A DNA stretch of 64,000 bases, from assembly GCF_900120165.1 (NCBI RefSeq), contig NZ_LT635475.1, forward strand, positions 496,001 to 560,000, given 5' to 3'. Made by a program: the position numbers and the translations under genes. The notes beneath the pieces are model-generated. The model saw only the letters and a program-made list of their open reading frames with translations. It was not told where the DNA came from and made no database searches. Origin of the DNA: Ezakiella massiliensis (GTDB lineage: Bacteria > Bacillota > Clostridia > Tissierellales > Peptoniphilaceae). Below are positions 8,252 through 17,509 of the stretch, in pieces; the stretch's first letter is position 1; every line of letters starts with the position of its first letter.

Positions 8252-9307
8252 TTATTTTAGAGCCTCCAAGATATTTTTTGCAATTATCTTTGCTGAGTCA
8301 GGCTCATAAAACTGGCCAACATTTTCAGACATTTGATTCATTTTTTCTTTGCTCTCAATAATATCTTCGACCATGGCCAAAAGCTTTTCACCATTTAGCT
8401 GGTCTTCAGTTATCATTTGAGCAGCATTTTTTTCACAATACTTAAGAGCATTATAATATTGATGGTTTTCCTTTACATAAGACTTTGGAATCAATATCGA
8501 CGGCTTTTTCATAGCTGCAATTTCTGTAAGACCTTGGGCTCCACAGCCTGATATAACAACCTTGGCCTTAGCCATAATATCAAAAAGTTCGTGATTGTAT
8601 GTGTAAACTTCGGCGTAAGCAGGAAGATTTTTAACCGCTTCTTGAAATTCTTTTTCCCAATTCAATCCGCTTATGTGAACCCATCTAAATGGCAAATCGG
8701 AATGACTGTTAAAAATTTCTGCCACAGCCTCGTTTATAGATTTTTGTCCACCGCTTCCACCAAAGGACAAGACCAAGTCTTCAGTTTGTCCATCGTAGTG
8801 GTCAAAGTTTGACCTGATAGGGATTCCGCCATAAACCTTGTTTGATGATTTTTTAAAGTTTTTTATATCATCTTTAAATGGATAAAAGGTGATGTCTGAA
8901 TACCTATCTAAAAATCTAGTCGTAACCCCGTAGTGGGCATTTGATTCGTGAATAAAGAGTGGCACTTTCTTTAAATGAGCCGCATAACCTATTGGCCCCG
9001 ATACATATCCCCCAGTTGCCACTACAGCATCTGGTTTGTATTCTTTAATATATTTTTTGGACTCTCTTAGCCCTTTAAAAAATGCATTAGCAGATTTTAT
9101 GGCCTTTAAACTTGGCTTCAAGTAAAGGGGTTTAGAATGTATGCCCAAAAATTTATAGCCTTCTCTCTCGGCAATTTTTTCTTCCAAAAGCCCAGGCACA
9201 CCCACATAAAATATTTCCACATCTGCGTGTTTTTTAAGTTCTTCGCCGATGGCAATAGCAGGATAAATATGGCCTGCTGTTCCACCACCTGTTAAAAATA
9301 TCCTCAT
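8252..9307 (-). CDS. murG: UDP-GlcNAc:lipid I N-acetylglucosaminyltransferase
   Basis: Makes lipid II by adding GlcNAc to lipid I at the inner membrane face; 351 residues. The N-terminus has GGGTAGHIYPAIAI and the middle has GGSGGQKSINEAV. The UDP-GlcNAc site contains SGCGAQGLTEIAAMKKPSILIP. An open frame extends 21 codons further upstream, but the ATG at 9305-9307 is chosen because it forms an ATGA overlap with the ftsW stop and starts right at the MRIFLTGG motif. Confidence 0.96.
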   Translation of the reverse strand: MRIFLTGGGTAGHIYPAIAIGEELKKHADVEIFYVGVPGLLEEKIAEREGYKFLGIHSKPLYLKPSLKAIKSANAFFKGLRESKKYIKEYKPDAVVATGGYVSGPIGYAAHLKKVPLFIHESNAHYGVTTRFLDRYSDITFYPFKDDIKNFKKSSNKVYGGIPIRSNFDHYDGQTEDLVLSFGGSGGQKSINEAVAEIFNSHSDLPFRWVHISGLNWEKEFQEAVKNLPAYAEVYTYNHELFDIMAKAKVVISGCGAQGLTEIAAMKKPSILIPKSYVKENHQYYNALKYCEKNAAQMITEDQLNGEKLLAMVEDIIESKEKMNQMSENVGQFYEPDSAKIIAKNILEALK

Positions 9308-10413
9308 TTTCTTTGCACCTTCAACTTTCCTTTGCTCATAATATTTAAAGCAACCCCTGCAAATCCGCAATAAGTAATAATAGATGACCCACCATAACTT
9401 ATAAATGGTAGAGTGATCCCCTTGGCTGGAATAGCATTTAATACAACCGCTATATGAATAAAACTTTGAATGAAAACAAATAATGAAAAAGCAATCAAAA
9501 CTAATCTTTCATACTTATCTTCAAGTTTTCTGGAGAAAAAAACTGGTATCAAAACAATTCCAAGTATTGCAAATATAACAAGCATGCCGCCAAACATTCC
9601 CAGCTCTTCAGATATAATAGAAAAAATATAGTCCGAATAAGCTGCATAAACATAGCCGTGTTTTTGTATTGAATTTCCAATTCCAACGCCACCAAAACCT
9701 CCGTTTGCAACTGCATACATGCTTTGAATTGCATGCCAGCCTGTGTTTAGTCTGTCTGAAAACGGATCTCTAAATGCATTCCACCTGTTTCTTCTATATT
9801 TAGTACCTGCTATGGCATATATTAAAAAGATCACTCCTCCACTTGCATACAAAAGAAATTCTCCCATAGTCATATGAGTTATAAAGTATAAAATAAATAT
9901 TACACCTAGGATTACAATAACTGTTCCCAAGTCCTTTTGCAAGTAAACCACGCCAGCAGTTAGAGCAATTATAAATAATATAATCGCCCTAGTCTGTCCT
10001 GTGATTCTTTTCCTAGACAAGACCGCAGGGAAAAATAAGCCCACACCGAGTTTCAAAAAGTCACTCGGTTGAAAACTTACGGGCCCAATCCTTAACCACC
10101 TGTAAACATCGTTTACAGCTTGATCTTTAAAGAGCGTAAAGGTTAGAGCGCACATGAACATTGAAATCAAAAGTATTGCAGGACTTGCGTACCTAAAGAA
10201 GTTAATCGGTAACTTGTATGCAATAAGCATGCCAATCAGTCCTATTATAACAAATATAAATTGTCTCTTTCCAAAATAATTGGGGTCGTTATTATACCTT
10301 TCTGCATACTTGATTGCAAAAGGATAGCTGGATGAATAAACCATCATAACTCCCAAAGTTAAGAGAATTAAAACCAATATTAAAAAAACTACTACTGGTC
10401 TTCTATTTGCCAT
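9304..10413 (-). CDS. ftsW: SEDS-family peptidoglycan polymerase FtsW
   Basis: Polytopic glycan-chain polymerase of the FtsW/RodA/SpoVE family, 369 residues with about ten transmembrane helices. Hallmarks include QPSDFLKLG, ISEELGMFGG and the C-terminal GITLPFISYGGSSI. Position between murD and murG in the division cluster supports FtsW. SpoVE is a possible alternative name if the host sporulates. It overlaps murD by 11 bases. Confidence 0.93.
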   Translation of the reverse strand: MANRRPVVVFLILVLILLTLGVMMVYSSSYPFAIKYAERYNNDPNYFGKRQFIFVIIGLIGMLIAYKLPINFFRYASPAILLISMFMCALTFTLFKDQAVNDVYRWLRIGPVSFQPSDFLKLGVGLFFPAVLSRKRITGQTRAIILFIIALTAGVVYLQKDLGTVIVILGVIFILYFITHMTMGEFLLYASGGVIFLIYAIAGTKYRRNRWNAFRDPFSDRLNTGWHAIQSMYAVANGGFGGVGIGNSIQKHGYVYAAYSDYIFSIISEELGMFGGMLVIFAILGIVLIPVFFSRKLEDKYERLVLIAFSLFVFIQSFIHIAVVLNAIPAKGITLPFISYGGSSIITYCGFAGVALNIMSKGKLKVQRK

Positions 10414-11707
10414 TAATTAACTCCTTAATATATTCTTGAAATTTTTCCCCGCGTTCAGCATACCCTTTAAATTCATCAAAGCTGCTAGCCCCAGGGCTTA
10501 AAATCAATTTATCGTTTTCCTCAGCAAGTTCAAAACCAAACTTGCTGGCCTCTTTCAAATTATCAAAAACTTTATAGTTTTTAATGCCGAGCCTGTCAGC
10601 ATTTTCCTTTAATTTATCCTTGATTCCACCTTCTAGCAAAAACATTTTAATGTCCCTACATTCCTCAAAGATTTCAGAAAAATCTGTTCCCTTGTCATAG
10701 CCACCCAAAATTAAAATTGCATTATTATCATAATTTCTCATAGCCATTACAACAGCAGAAGGGTTTGTGGCCTTTGAATCGTCCACAAATTCAACTCCCT
10801 TATGGATTAAAAAGCTGTCCATCCTGTGTGGGTCGAGTTTAAATTCTTTCAAAAACCTATCTATGTCTCCTTGGTCGGCTCCCATTAAAGCAGCCGCCAT
10901 AACCGAAGCTGCTAGGTTTGATAGATTGTGTTTTTGCTTGTATTTTATTTGGTCCAAAGAAATCTCAAATTTTTTGCCTTCAAAATTAAAATTAATCTTT
11001 TCCCCATCAAAATAAGCATTTGCATTTTTATCTTCTAAGGAAACTGTCAAAATTTTAGACCTGGTCTTTAATGAAGACTGGTCAATCCTATCCTTATCTA
11101 AAATTAAATAGTCATCTTCTATTTGATTTCTAAAAACATTATACTTGGCATTTTTGTAATTTTCAAAATTCCCATGCCAATCCAAGTGATCTTCTTCTAT
11201 ATTTAAAAGTAGGCTGACATGGGCCCTAAATTCATCTATATCATTTAATTGAAAACTGGAAAGCTCAAAGACATAAATATCTTCGTCTTTAACTTCAATT
11301 TCCATAATAGGCGTCCCAATATTTCCCGCAACTCTTGCATTTTTATCTTCAAGGAGCATGCCAATCATTCTGGTAACAGTGGTCTTGCCATTGGTCCCTG
11401 TAACTGCTACAATGTTTTGCGGTTTAAATTCACGGTAGAAAAATTCTATATCAGTAATTATTTTCACGCCAGCATCTCTTAAGGCCTTCACATGGGCTTC
11501 ATGCGGAGGAAAACCAGGACTCTTTACAGCAAGGTCTATTTCAGAGACATCAATACTTTCATCACCTGCATATGATTTAATACCGCGATTTTCGTAGTCT
11601 TTGATTTTTTCAGAGTCGCCATCATAGACTGCAAAGGGAACTTGTTTCTTTGTCAGATATTCACAAATAGAATTGCCGGTCTTGCTAAGACCCATTACCA
11701 AAATCAT
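10403..11707 (-). CDS. murD: UDP-N-acetylmuramoylalanine--D-glutamate ligase
   Basis: Adds D-glutamate to UDP-MurNAc-L-Ala; 434 residues from the ATG at 11705-11707. The N-terminal Rossmann part has MGLSKTGNSI. The ATP loop is GTNGKTTVTRM, LLNIEEDHLDWHG is in the central domain, and DDSKATNPSAVV is in the substrate region. A TTG eight codons upstream is in frame but would overlap mraY. The ATG is preceded by AGGTGG and starts where homologues start. Confidence 0.95.
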   Translation of the reverse strand: MILVMGLSKTGNSICEYLTKKQVPFAVYDGDSEKIKDYENRGIKSYAGDESIDVSEIDLAVKSPGFPPHEAHVKALRDAGVKIITDIEFFYREFKPQNIVAVTGTNGKTTVTRMIGMLLEDKNARVAGNIGTPIMEIEVKDEDIYVFELSSFQLNDIDEFRAHVSLLLNIEEDHLDWHGNFENYKNAKYNVFRNQIEDDYLILDKDRIDQSSLKTRSKILTVSLEDKNANAYFDGEKINFNFEGKKFEISLDQIKYKQKHNLSNLAASVMAAALMGADQGDIDRFLKEFKLDPHRMDSFLIHKGVEFVDDSKATNPSAVVMAMRNYDNNAILILGGYDKGTDFSEIFEECRDIKMFLLEGGIKDKLKENADRLGIKNYKVFDNLKEASKFGFELAEENDKLILSPGASSFDEFKGYAERGEKFQEYIKELINGK

Positions 11708-11714
11708 CTTCCAC

Positions 11715-12674
11715 CTACCCGAAAATTGCAATTAAAACTGCTACAATTGCAACTAATACATAAGATACAAGGACAATATTTTTTTCCTTGTGTCCCTTCA
11801 TTTCAAAGTGATGGTGGATAGGGCTCATCAAAAACACCCTCTTGCCTGTCAATTTAAATGAAGCAACTTGAATAATAACTGATAAAGTTTCAACCACATA
11901 GTAAATGCCAAGCACTATCAAGTGTAAGGGCATCTTCATTACCATAAAGCTAGAAGCCAAAAATCCTCCGATAAAAAGCGATCCTGTATCTCCCATAAAA
12001 ACCTTGGCTGGGTTAAAATTATAAAATAAAAATCCGATTAAAGCACCTGACAAGGCCAGGGATAAAACTTGAACTTCGTCTTGGCCATATCTCTTCGCCA
12101 AAAATGAAAGCCCCAAAATTACTATGGCACTAACACCTGCGCACAAGCCGTCCAGGCCATCTGTAAGGTTAACCCCATTTGATGCACCCGTGATCATAAT
12201 GATCATAATTGGATAATAAAAATATCCTAGGTCAATCATTTTGTCCGAGAAAGGCAAGTGGACATTTGTATCGATTTTTAAAACGAATTTAGAAAATAAA
12301 ATCATCAAAATCGAAAATATGAGCTGAGCCATAAACTTTTGCTTGGCGGTTAGCCCCAAATTATCTTTTTTAATTACTTTTTGTATGTCATCAGTATAGC
12401 CCAAGTATCCATAATAGAGGCTTGAAACTCCAATAAATAAAAGCTTAACCAAGTCCACACCCTTTGTGCTTAAAGCGTAAATTATCAGCATAACCACAAA
12501 AGACAAGATAAATAATATGCCTCCCATAGTTGGTGTGCCAGCTTTTTTTAAATGACTTTGAGGCCCTTCTTTTCTAATTTCTTGCCCGTATTTTAACTTC
12601 TTCAAATAAGCTATAAAGGGCTTGCCAATTAGCAAAGTAATTACCATTGGCAAACCAAAATATAAATATTCCAT
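11715..12674 (-). CDS. mraY: phospho-N-acetylmuramoyl-pentapeptide transferase
   Basis: Integral membrane enzyme that makes lipid I from UDP-MurNAc-pentapeptide and undecaprenyl phosphate; 319 residues, usual length. It has about ten transmembrane helices. Catalytic landmarks seen are GTPTMGGILF, the Asp pair in YTDDIQKV, NLTDGLDGLCAG, FMGDTGSL and the C-terminal MSPIHHHFEMKG. Between the PBP gene and murD. Confidence 0.97.
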   Translation of the reverse strand: MEYLYFGLPMVITLLIGKPFIAYLKKLKYGQEIRKEGPQSHLKKAGTPTMGGILFILSFVVMLIIYALSTKGVDLVKLLFIGVSSLYYGYLGYTDDIQKVIKKDNLGLTAKQKFMAQLIFSILMILFSKFVLKIDTNVHLPFSDKMIDLGYFYYPIMIIMITGASNGVNLTDGLDGLCAGVSAIVILGLSFLAKRYGQDEVQVLSLALSGALIGFLFYNFNPAKVFMGDTGSLFIGGFLASSFMVMKMPLHLIVLGIYYVVETLSVIIQVASFKLTGKRVFLMSPIHHHFEMKGHKEKNIVLVSYVLVAIVAVLIAIFG

Positions 12675-12692
12675 ATTTCCCCTTATTAAAAA

Positions 12693-14858
12693 CTATTCCT
12701 TAAATGTGAGCTTAATCTTCTTTTCTTTTAAAAAGCTTCCCGCTTCAATTGACTGCTCTACACATTTACCTTCGCCATTGACACTTACATCCAAATCATA
12801 TTCCTCAGCAAGTTTCATGGCATCGACAATACTGAGGCCAGTAAAGTCTGGCGTAAATTCTTTCTTGTCTACTTTCTTTAATTTTATATCTATAATCGTA
12901 CCCCTGTCAACATTTGTAAATGCAGGGATGGAGATTTCTTTAATAATAGAGTATTCGCTTAACTCTTCTTCATCTATATAATATCTAAGTCCAGCTTCTC
13001 TCAAAGCCTTTGTCGCTTGAGCAAATGGCAGGCCAACTATATCTGGAACTGCAACGACTCCAGCCTTAACTTCTACAGTTTCACCCGATGGTTTAACGCC
13101 CAGCATAGGGAGCACTTTTTCCATAATTCGAGCACTAACAGGACCTGCAACTGCACCTCCAAAACTTTGCCCGTTGCCTGGCTCCTCTACATTTACCAAG
13201 ACCAAAAGCTTTGGATCGTCAATTGGAGCAACTCCAACAAAGCTTGACATATAAAGTCCATCTACGTACTTACCTTTTTTCGCAACCTGAGCCGTACCAC
13301 TCTTGCCACCAACTCTGTAGCCCGGAACTGCACCTTTTTTATTCATATTAATAACAGAGTATTCCATTATTTCCCTCATCTTATCAGAAGTATATTTGCT
13401 TATAACTTTTCTTCTGATTTCTACAGGAAATTTTTCAATAACTGTATCGCCAGATCTAACTTCTTTTACAATCCTTGGCGTCAAAAGATTTCCACCATTA
13501 ACAGCTGCAGCGGTTGCCATAGCCATTTGTAAGTTCGTAGTCGCAATCCCCTGTCCATAGGAGGCTGTTGCCAACCTGACAGGAGTCATCTCTCTTAAAT
13601 CATTTGGAATAAGACCAACTTGCTCTGCATTTAAACGCACTCCGGATTTTTCTCCAAAGCCAAAGGCCCTAATATATTTTAAAAATTTATCTCTGCCTAA
13701 TTTTCTAGCTATCTCTATAAATGCAACGTTGCAACTTTCTGAATAAGCCTCCGTCATATTTAAATGCCCATGAGGGTGTTGCCATCTTACGCATCTAAGA
13801 GTAACACCAGGTATATCGGTTATAGCTCCACCACAATAGAGGTCGGTCGAATCATCAACAACTCCCTCTTCTATAGCAGCCGCTAAAGTTACGGTTTTAA
13901 AAGTGGATCCTGGTTCAAAGAGGACATTGACATTTAAATTGTTCCAGTTTTGCTGCCAAAGTTCTGGCATCTCTTCTGGAGTTTTGTCCTTCCATTCCTC
14001 TGCTTGAGCTTCATCTACCGGCGCCCTGTGATCGTTTGGATCAAACAAATTTGTATCAGACATAGCCAGTATATCTCCAGTCATTGGATCTATAAGAGTT
14101 ATGCTTACAGATTTCGCTAAATTATCTTCTTTTGTTCTTATAGCTTCATCTTGAACAATCCTTTGAATTTTACTATTAATTGTAAGCACAACATCGCCAT
14201 GATTTTGTCCGCCATAGTGAATTGTGTCTTGAAACGGAAGCTCTTGGTTTGAAGCATCCGTCTTTTTTACAATGCGTTCAGGTTCACCCTTTAATTCTTC
14301 ATTAAAGGTCATCTCAACACCTGAAAGTCCATTTTGGTCAATGTCAGTAAAACCCAATATATGATTAAAAAGCACACCATCGTTATAAAAACGCTTTTGC
14401 ACTTCCTCTAAAGATATTCCTCTTAAATCTTCAATTTCACTAATTTTCTTAACTTGATCTTCGCTTGCCCATTGGACAATCTTGTTTCTCTTTTCGCCGT
14501 TTAAGTATTTTTTTATATCCTCAGAATCCATTTCCAAGATCTCGGCTAATTTCGCAGCCAATTCTGTCTTGGCGGTATTCTCCTCGTACTCTTTTGGGTT
14601 GGCCCAAATGGTAAAGGCAGGAATATTAACTGCAATCCTAACGCCTTCATCATCTAAAATCTCGCCGCGATTATCGTTGCCCCTAAAGGATTTAGTGAGT
14701 TGCTCCAGGGCCATCTTTCGATATTCTTCCCCTTTTACAATTGAGATATTTGCGTATTTAATTATAACGTACAAAACAAAAAGAGTAAATGCAAAAAATA
14801 CCAATGATATACGCAGGTTTTTTTGATTAAGCCTATTCTTTCTTTTTTTATTTGCCAT
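12693..14858 (-). CDS. septal penicillin-binding protein with two PASTA domains (FtsI/SpoVD-like)
   Basis: Class B transpeptidase, 721 residues. A basic cytoplasmic tail and one transmembrane helix (about residues 16-34) lead to the dimerisation domain. The catalytic domain shows STFK (Ser near residue 318), SCN in ESCNVAF and the KSGT triad motif. Two C-terminal PASTA repeats follow from about residue 583, beginning VAVPDIVGLPFAQATKAL and FTPDFTGLSIVDAMKLAEE. It would cross-link septal peptidoglycan with FtsW. The PASTA extension resembles SpoVD and Pbp2B-type proteins, so no single gene symbol is assigned. Confidence 0.93.
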   Translation of the reverse strand: MANKKRKNRLNQKNLRISLVFFAFTLFVLYVIIKYANISIVKGEEYRKMALEQLTKSFRGNDNRGEILDDEGVRIAVNIPAFTIWANPKEYEENTAKTELAAKLAEILEMDSEDIKKYLNGEKRNKIVQWASEDQVKKISEIEDLRGISLEEVQKRFYNDGVLFNHILGFTDIDQNGLSGVEMTFNEELKGEPERIVKKTDASNQELPFQDTIHYGGQNHGDVVLTINSKIQRIVQDEAIRTKEDNLAKSVSITLIDPMTGDILAMSDTNLFDPNDHRAPVDEAQAEEWKDKTPEEMPELWQQNWNNLNVNVLFEPGSTFKTVTLAAAIEEGVVDDSTDLYCGGAITDIPGVTLRCVRWQHPHGHLNMTEAYSESCNVAFIEIARKLGRDKFLKYIRAFGFGEKSGVRLNAEQVGLIPNDLREMTPVRLATASYGQGIATTNLQMAMATAAAVNGGNLLTPRIVKEVRSGDTVIEKFPVEIRRKVISKYTSDKMREIMEYSVINMNKKGAVPGYRVGGKSGTAQVAKKGKYVDGLYMSSFVGVAPIDDPKLLVLVNVEEPGNGQSFGGAVAGPVSARIMEKVLPMLGVKPSGETVEVKAGVVAVPDIVGLPFAQATKALREAGLRYYIDEEELSEYSIIKEISIPAFTNVDRGTIIDIKLKKVDKKEFTPDFTGLSIVDAMKLAEEYDLDVSVNGEGKCVEQSIEAGSFLKEKKIKLTFKE

Positions 14859-14860
14859 AA

Positions 14861-15298
14861 TTACTTAGTAAATAACCCCATAAAACCAATTTCTTTTTTA
14901 GGTTTTTCTTTAACATATTCTTGTTCCCTTGAGTTTATATAAATCTTATCTTCTTCGGCAGGATAAAACATGCCTAATTGTTCTGTTGCGATTTCTTCAA
15001 CAGCCTTGGCAGAAATGATTTCCTCTAGCCTAGCTTCCATTAATTTTATTTCCTTTTCAAGCTTTACATTTTCTTTTTTCTTTAATTCAACAGAATTTTT
15101 TACATTAGCAAGGGTTGAATAATTGATAAGTATATTAACTGAGCTTATGCAAACCACAAGAACAAGGAAAAAAGCTTTTGACATAATTCTTTTGCCAACA
15201 TTGGTCTTTGTAACTGGCCTTTCTTTTCTAACAGGCTTTTCTTTTTCTTGAACAATGGTAGTTTCTTCTAAACTATAATCGTATGCTAGATTTGTCAT
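14861..15298 (-). CDS. ftsL: FtsL-like cell division protein
   Basis: Bitopic protein of 145 residues: a cytoplasmic N-terminal tail rich in K/E/P, one transmembrane helix (about residues 40-60), then a leucine-zipper-like coiled coil (about 65-110) with LKKKENVKLEKEIKLMEARLE. The conserved A-x-E-x-L-G-M-x-x-P ending of the family (ATEQLGMFYP) is present. Sequence identity in this family is low, so position between rsmH and the septal PBP gene is a main argument. Confidence 0.82.
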   Translation of the reverse strand: MTNLAYDYSLEETTIVQEKEKPVRKERPVTKTNVGKRIMSKAFFLVLVVCISSVNILINYSTLANVKNSVELKKKENVKLEKEIKLMEARLEEIISAKAVEEIATEQLGMFYPAEEDKIYINSREQEYVKEKPKKEIGFMGLFTK

Positions 15299-15306
15299 AA
15301 TTCCTC

Positions 15307-16239
15307 CTATACTCTCTCAATTACTCTTAACTTTGCACTTCTAGATCTAGAGTTATTCCTAATTTCTTCTTTTGATGGAATAATTGGTTTTTTAGTAATA
15401 ACTCTTCCTTCTTTAACTTTATCGCAAGTGCAAATTGGTGCCTTAGGATCGCAAATGCAGTCTTTGGCCGCATAGTTAAAGGCCTCTTTTACAATCCTAT
15501 CTTCCAGTGAGTGGAAAGTTATAATCTCAAGCCTCCCACCTTTTTTAAGTAAACTTAAAGCATCTGGTATAACCTTCTTTAAACTTTCAAGTTCATCATT
15601 CACTTCAATCCTGATTGCTTGGAAAATCCGTGCGATGATTTTTATCTCAGATTTTTTTGCCTCATAAGGTATTGAAATTTTTATCAGCTCAACCAAGTCT
15701 GAGTTCAAAATAATAGGCGCTTTTTCTCTTTCTTCTACAATTTTTCTTGCAATTCGCCTTGAATACCTTTCCTCGCCGTATTTAAAGAAAATTTCCGTCA
15801 GCCTGTCAAGGTCGTATTCATTTACAACCTCGTATGCACTTAAGTCTTGGCTTTCATCCATCCTCATATCGAGTTTGGATTCACCGCTAAAGGTAAAGCC
15901 TCTGTCTTTATTGTCAATTTGATATGAGCTAACCCCTATGTCCAAGAGGATTCCATCAAATCCAAACAAACCGTATGGCATTAGGAGTTCTCTCATATTT
16001 TTAAAATTGCCTTTAATTAAAATAATATTATCTTTAAATTCTGAAAGTCTATTTCCTGCAAAATCAAGTGCATCCTGGTCCCTGTCAATCCCCACAAGCT
16101 TGCCTGTAGTTAAGCGCTTGGCGATCTCATAAGAATGGCCTCCGCCACCTATGGTTCCATCTAGATACAAACCATCCGGTTTAATTCTCATTTCATTAAT
16201 AACTTCATCTTTTAAAACCGAAATGTGATTGAATTCCAT
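15307..16239 (-). CDS. rsmH: 16S rRNA m4C1402 N4-methyltransferase
   Basis: S-adenosylmethionine-dependent methylase of 310 residues (also called MraW). The SAM motif DGTIGGGGHSYEI lies near residues 28-40. The family signatures GILLDIGVSSYQID and ITFHSLEDRIVKEAF are present, as is the C-terminal NNSRSRSAKLRVIE. The gene directly follows mraZ with a one-base overlap, the conserved start of the division cluster. Confidence 0.97.
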   Translation of the reverse strand: MEFNHISVLKDEVINEMRIKPDGLYLDGTIGGGGHSYEIAKRLTTGKLVGIDRDQDALDFAGNRLSEFKDNIILIKGNFKNMRELLMPYGLFGFDGILLDIGVSSYQIDNKDRGFTFSGESKLDMRMDESQDLSAYEVVNEYDLDRLTEIFFKYGEERYSRRIARKIVEEREKAPIILNSDLVELIKISIPYEAKKSEIKIIARIFQAIRIEVNDELESLKKVIPDALSLLKKGGRLEIITFHSLEDRIVKEAFNYAAKDCICDPKAPICTCDKVKEGRVITKKPIIPSKEEIRNNSRSRSAKLRVIERV

Positions 16240-16673
16240 TAGAATAACCCCAGCTCTCCAAATTCAGCTGCAATGTCTTCAATAGATTTGTCTGTTGGGT
16301 TGGAGTATTTCTTCCAAGCGTCTGCATCCCAAATTTCAATCCTTGAACTTGCACCAGTAATATAAACTTCTTTTGATAAATTTGCGTGCTCTCTCAAGCT
16401 TGGTGGAATTAAAATTCTACCTTGCTTATCAAGTTGCACGTCTGAAGCACCGCTAAAGAAAAATCTTGACATAGCACGAGCCTCAGGCTTACCAGAAGGA
16501 AGGGCGTTAATTTTTTCGCTGAATTTTGTCCATTCTTCCATATTGTAACCAATCAAACAACCGTCGAGTCCTTTTGTAATCATAAAGGTCTCGCCGAGAT
16601 CGTCACGAAACTTAGATGGAATTGTCAACCTTCCCTTTTCATCAAGGTTGTGATTAAATTCACCAATTAACAT
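16239..16673 (-). CDS. mraZ: transcriptional regulator MraZ
   Basis: DNA-binding ring protein of 144 residues with two AbrB-like MraZ repeats, each containing the DxxGRx2IP-type core: LDEKGRLTIPSKFR near residues 11-24 and LDKQGRILIPPSLR in the second half. A GTG three codons upstream is in frame but lies inside the fourth MraZ box. The ATG at 16671-16673 begins MLIGEFNHNLD like other family members. It probably represses its own operon through the phased repeats just upstream. Confidence 0.94.
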   Translation of the reverse strand: MLIGEFNHNLDEKGRLTIPSKFRDDLGETFMITKGLDGCLIGYNMEEWTKFSEKINALPSGKPEARAMSRFFFSGASDVQLDKQGRILIPPSLREHANLSKEVYITGASSRIEIWDADAWKKYSNPTDKSIEDIAAEFGELGLF

Positions 16674-16678
16674 TTTTA

Positions 16679-16712
16679 CCACTTAGTGACACTTCTTGCC
16701 ACTCTCCTCCAC
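16679..16712 (-). promoter_or_regulatory. MraZ operator: four GTGG-type boxes at exact 10-bp spacing
   Basis: On the minus strand, GTGG (16709-16712), GTGG (16699-16702), GTGT (16689-16692) and GTGG (16679-16682) are each separated by six bases. MraZ proteins are known to bind tandem GTGG/TGGG-type repeats with this helical phasing. The array lies between the predicted -10 (GGTATAAAA, near 16725-16735) and the mraZ start, consistent with autorepression. Confidence 0.78.
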
Positions 16713-16782
16713 TTGCTTATATTTTATACCATTTTTATGTTGATTTCCATACATTTATGACAATCAGATTAAATTTGATAAA

Positions 16783-16817
16783 TAAAAAAAGAAGTCGGGC
16801 TATTAATCCCGACTTCT
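16783..16817 (-). terminator. intrinsic terminator after deoC
   Basis: On the minus strand, AGAAGTCGGG and CCCGACTTCT form a 10-bp stem followed by a run of seven or more T. It separates the hflX-deoC operon from the mraZ promoter. Confidence 0.9.
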
Positions 16818-16852
16818 TTCAAGTGTACCTCTTGACAAAATTTTAAACTTCG

Positions 16853-17509
16853 TTATTTATTTTTTTCTGACTCTTCCATAATGATTGCAGATTTGCTTGC
16901 TCCAATACGGTTAGCCCCGCATTCTATCATCTTTAAAGCATCTTCATAAGTGGAAACTCCACCAGCAGCTTTAATTTTAATTTTGTCCCCCACAACTTCC
17001 TTCATAATCTTGACATCTTCAAAATTTGCACCCCGAGTGGAGAATCCTGTGGAAGTTTTTACAAAATCTGCCCCACCTTCAACCACGCACTTACTTGCAA
17101 GTCTAATTTCCTCTTCACTTAAAAGTGCAGTTTCGATTATAACCTTCAAGACATGGTCCTTGCAGGCGGCCTTGATCTTTTTGATTTCATCGACCACATA
17201 TTCCCTGTCGCCCATTTTTAGTCTGCCGATATTTAAAACCATATCGATTTCATCGGCTCCTTTTTTTATGGCGTCTTCAGTTTCAAAAACCTTTGCCTCT
17301 GTGGTCATAGCTCCCAGCGGAAAACCTATTACAGTGCAGACCTCTACATCTGAGCCTGCAAGTTTTTCCTTGGCGTAAGCTATCCAAGATGGGTTAATGC
17401 AAACACTAAAGAAATCATATTTTTTTGCTTCATCAATCAACTTATCGATTTTATCTTGTGTAGCATCCGCCTTTAAAAGTGTGTGATCAAAATATTTATT
17501 TATTTTCAT
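16853..17509 (-). CDS. deoC: deoxyribose-phosphate aldolase
   Basis: Class I aldolase that splits deoxyribose 5-phosphate into glyceraldehyde 3-phosphate and acetaldehyde; 218 residues. N-terminal [22 protein letters not shown], the acid/base region EIDMVLNIG, the Schiff-base lysine in [10 protein letters not shown] and the phosphate-binding IKAAGGVST are all present. It is the last gene of its operon and would act with the purine nucleoside phosphorylase encoded elsewhere in the window in deoxynucleoside salvage. Confidence 0.97.
   Translation of the reverse strand: MKINKYFDHTLLKADATQDKIDKLIDEAKKYDFFSVCINPSWIAYAKEKLAGSDVEVCTVIGFPLGAMTTEAKVFETEDAIKKGADEIDMVLNIGRLKMGDREYVVDEIKKIKAACKDHVLKVIIETALLSEEEIRLASKCVVEGGADFVKTSTGFSTRGANFEDVKIMKEVVGDKIKIKAAGGVSTYEDALKMIECGANRIGASKSAIIMEESEKNK

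Noticed and set aside
9308..9370. Longer N-terminus for MurG
   Set aside because: The extra 21 residues lie inside ftsW and are not family-like; the ATGA-coupled start at 9307 begins exactly at the conserved MRIFLTGGG.
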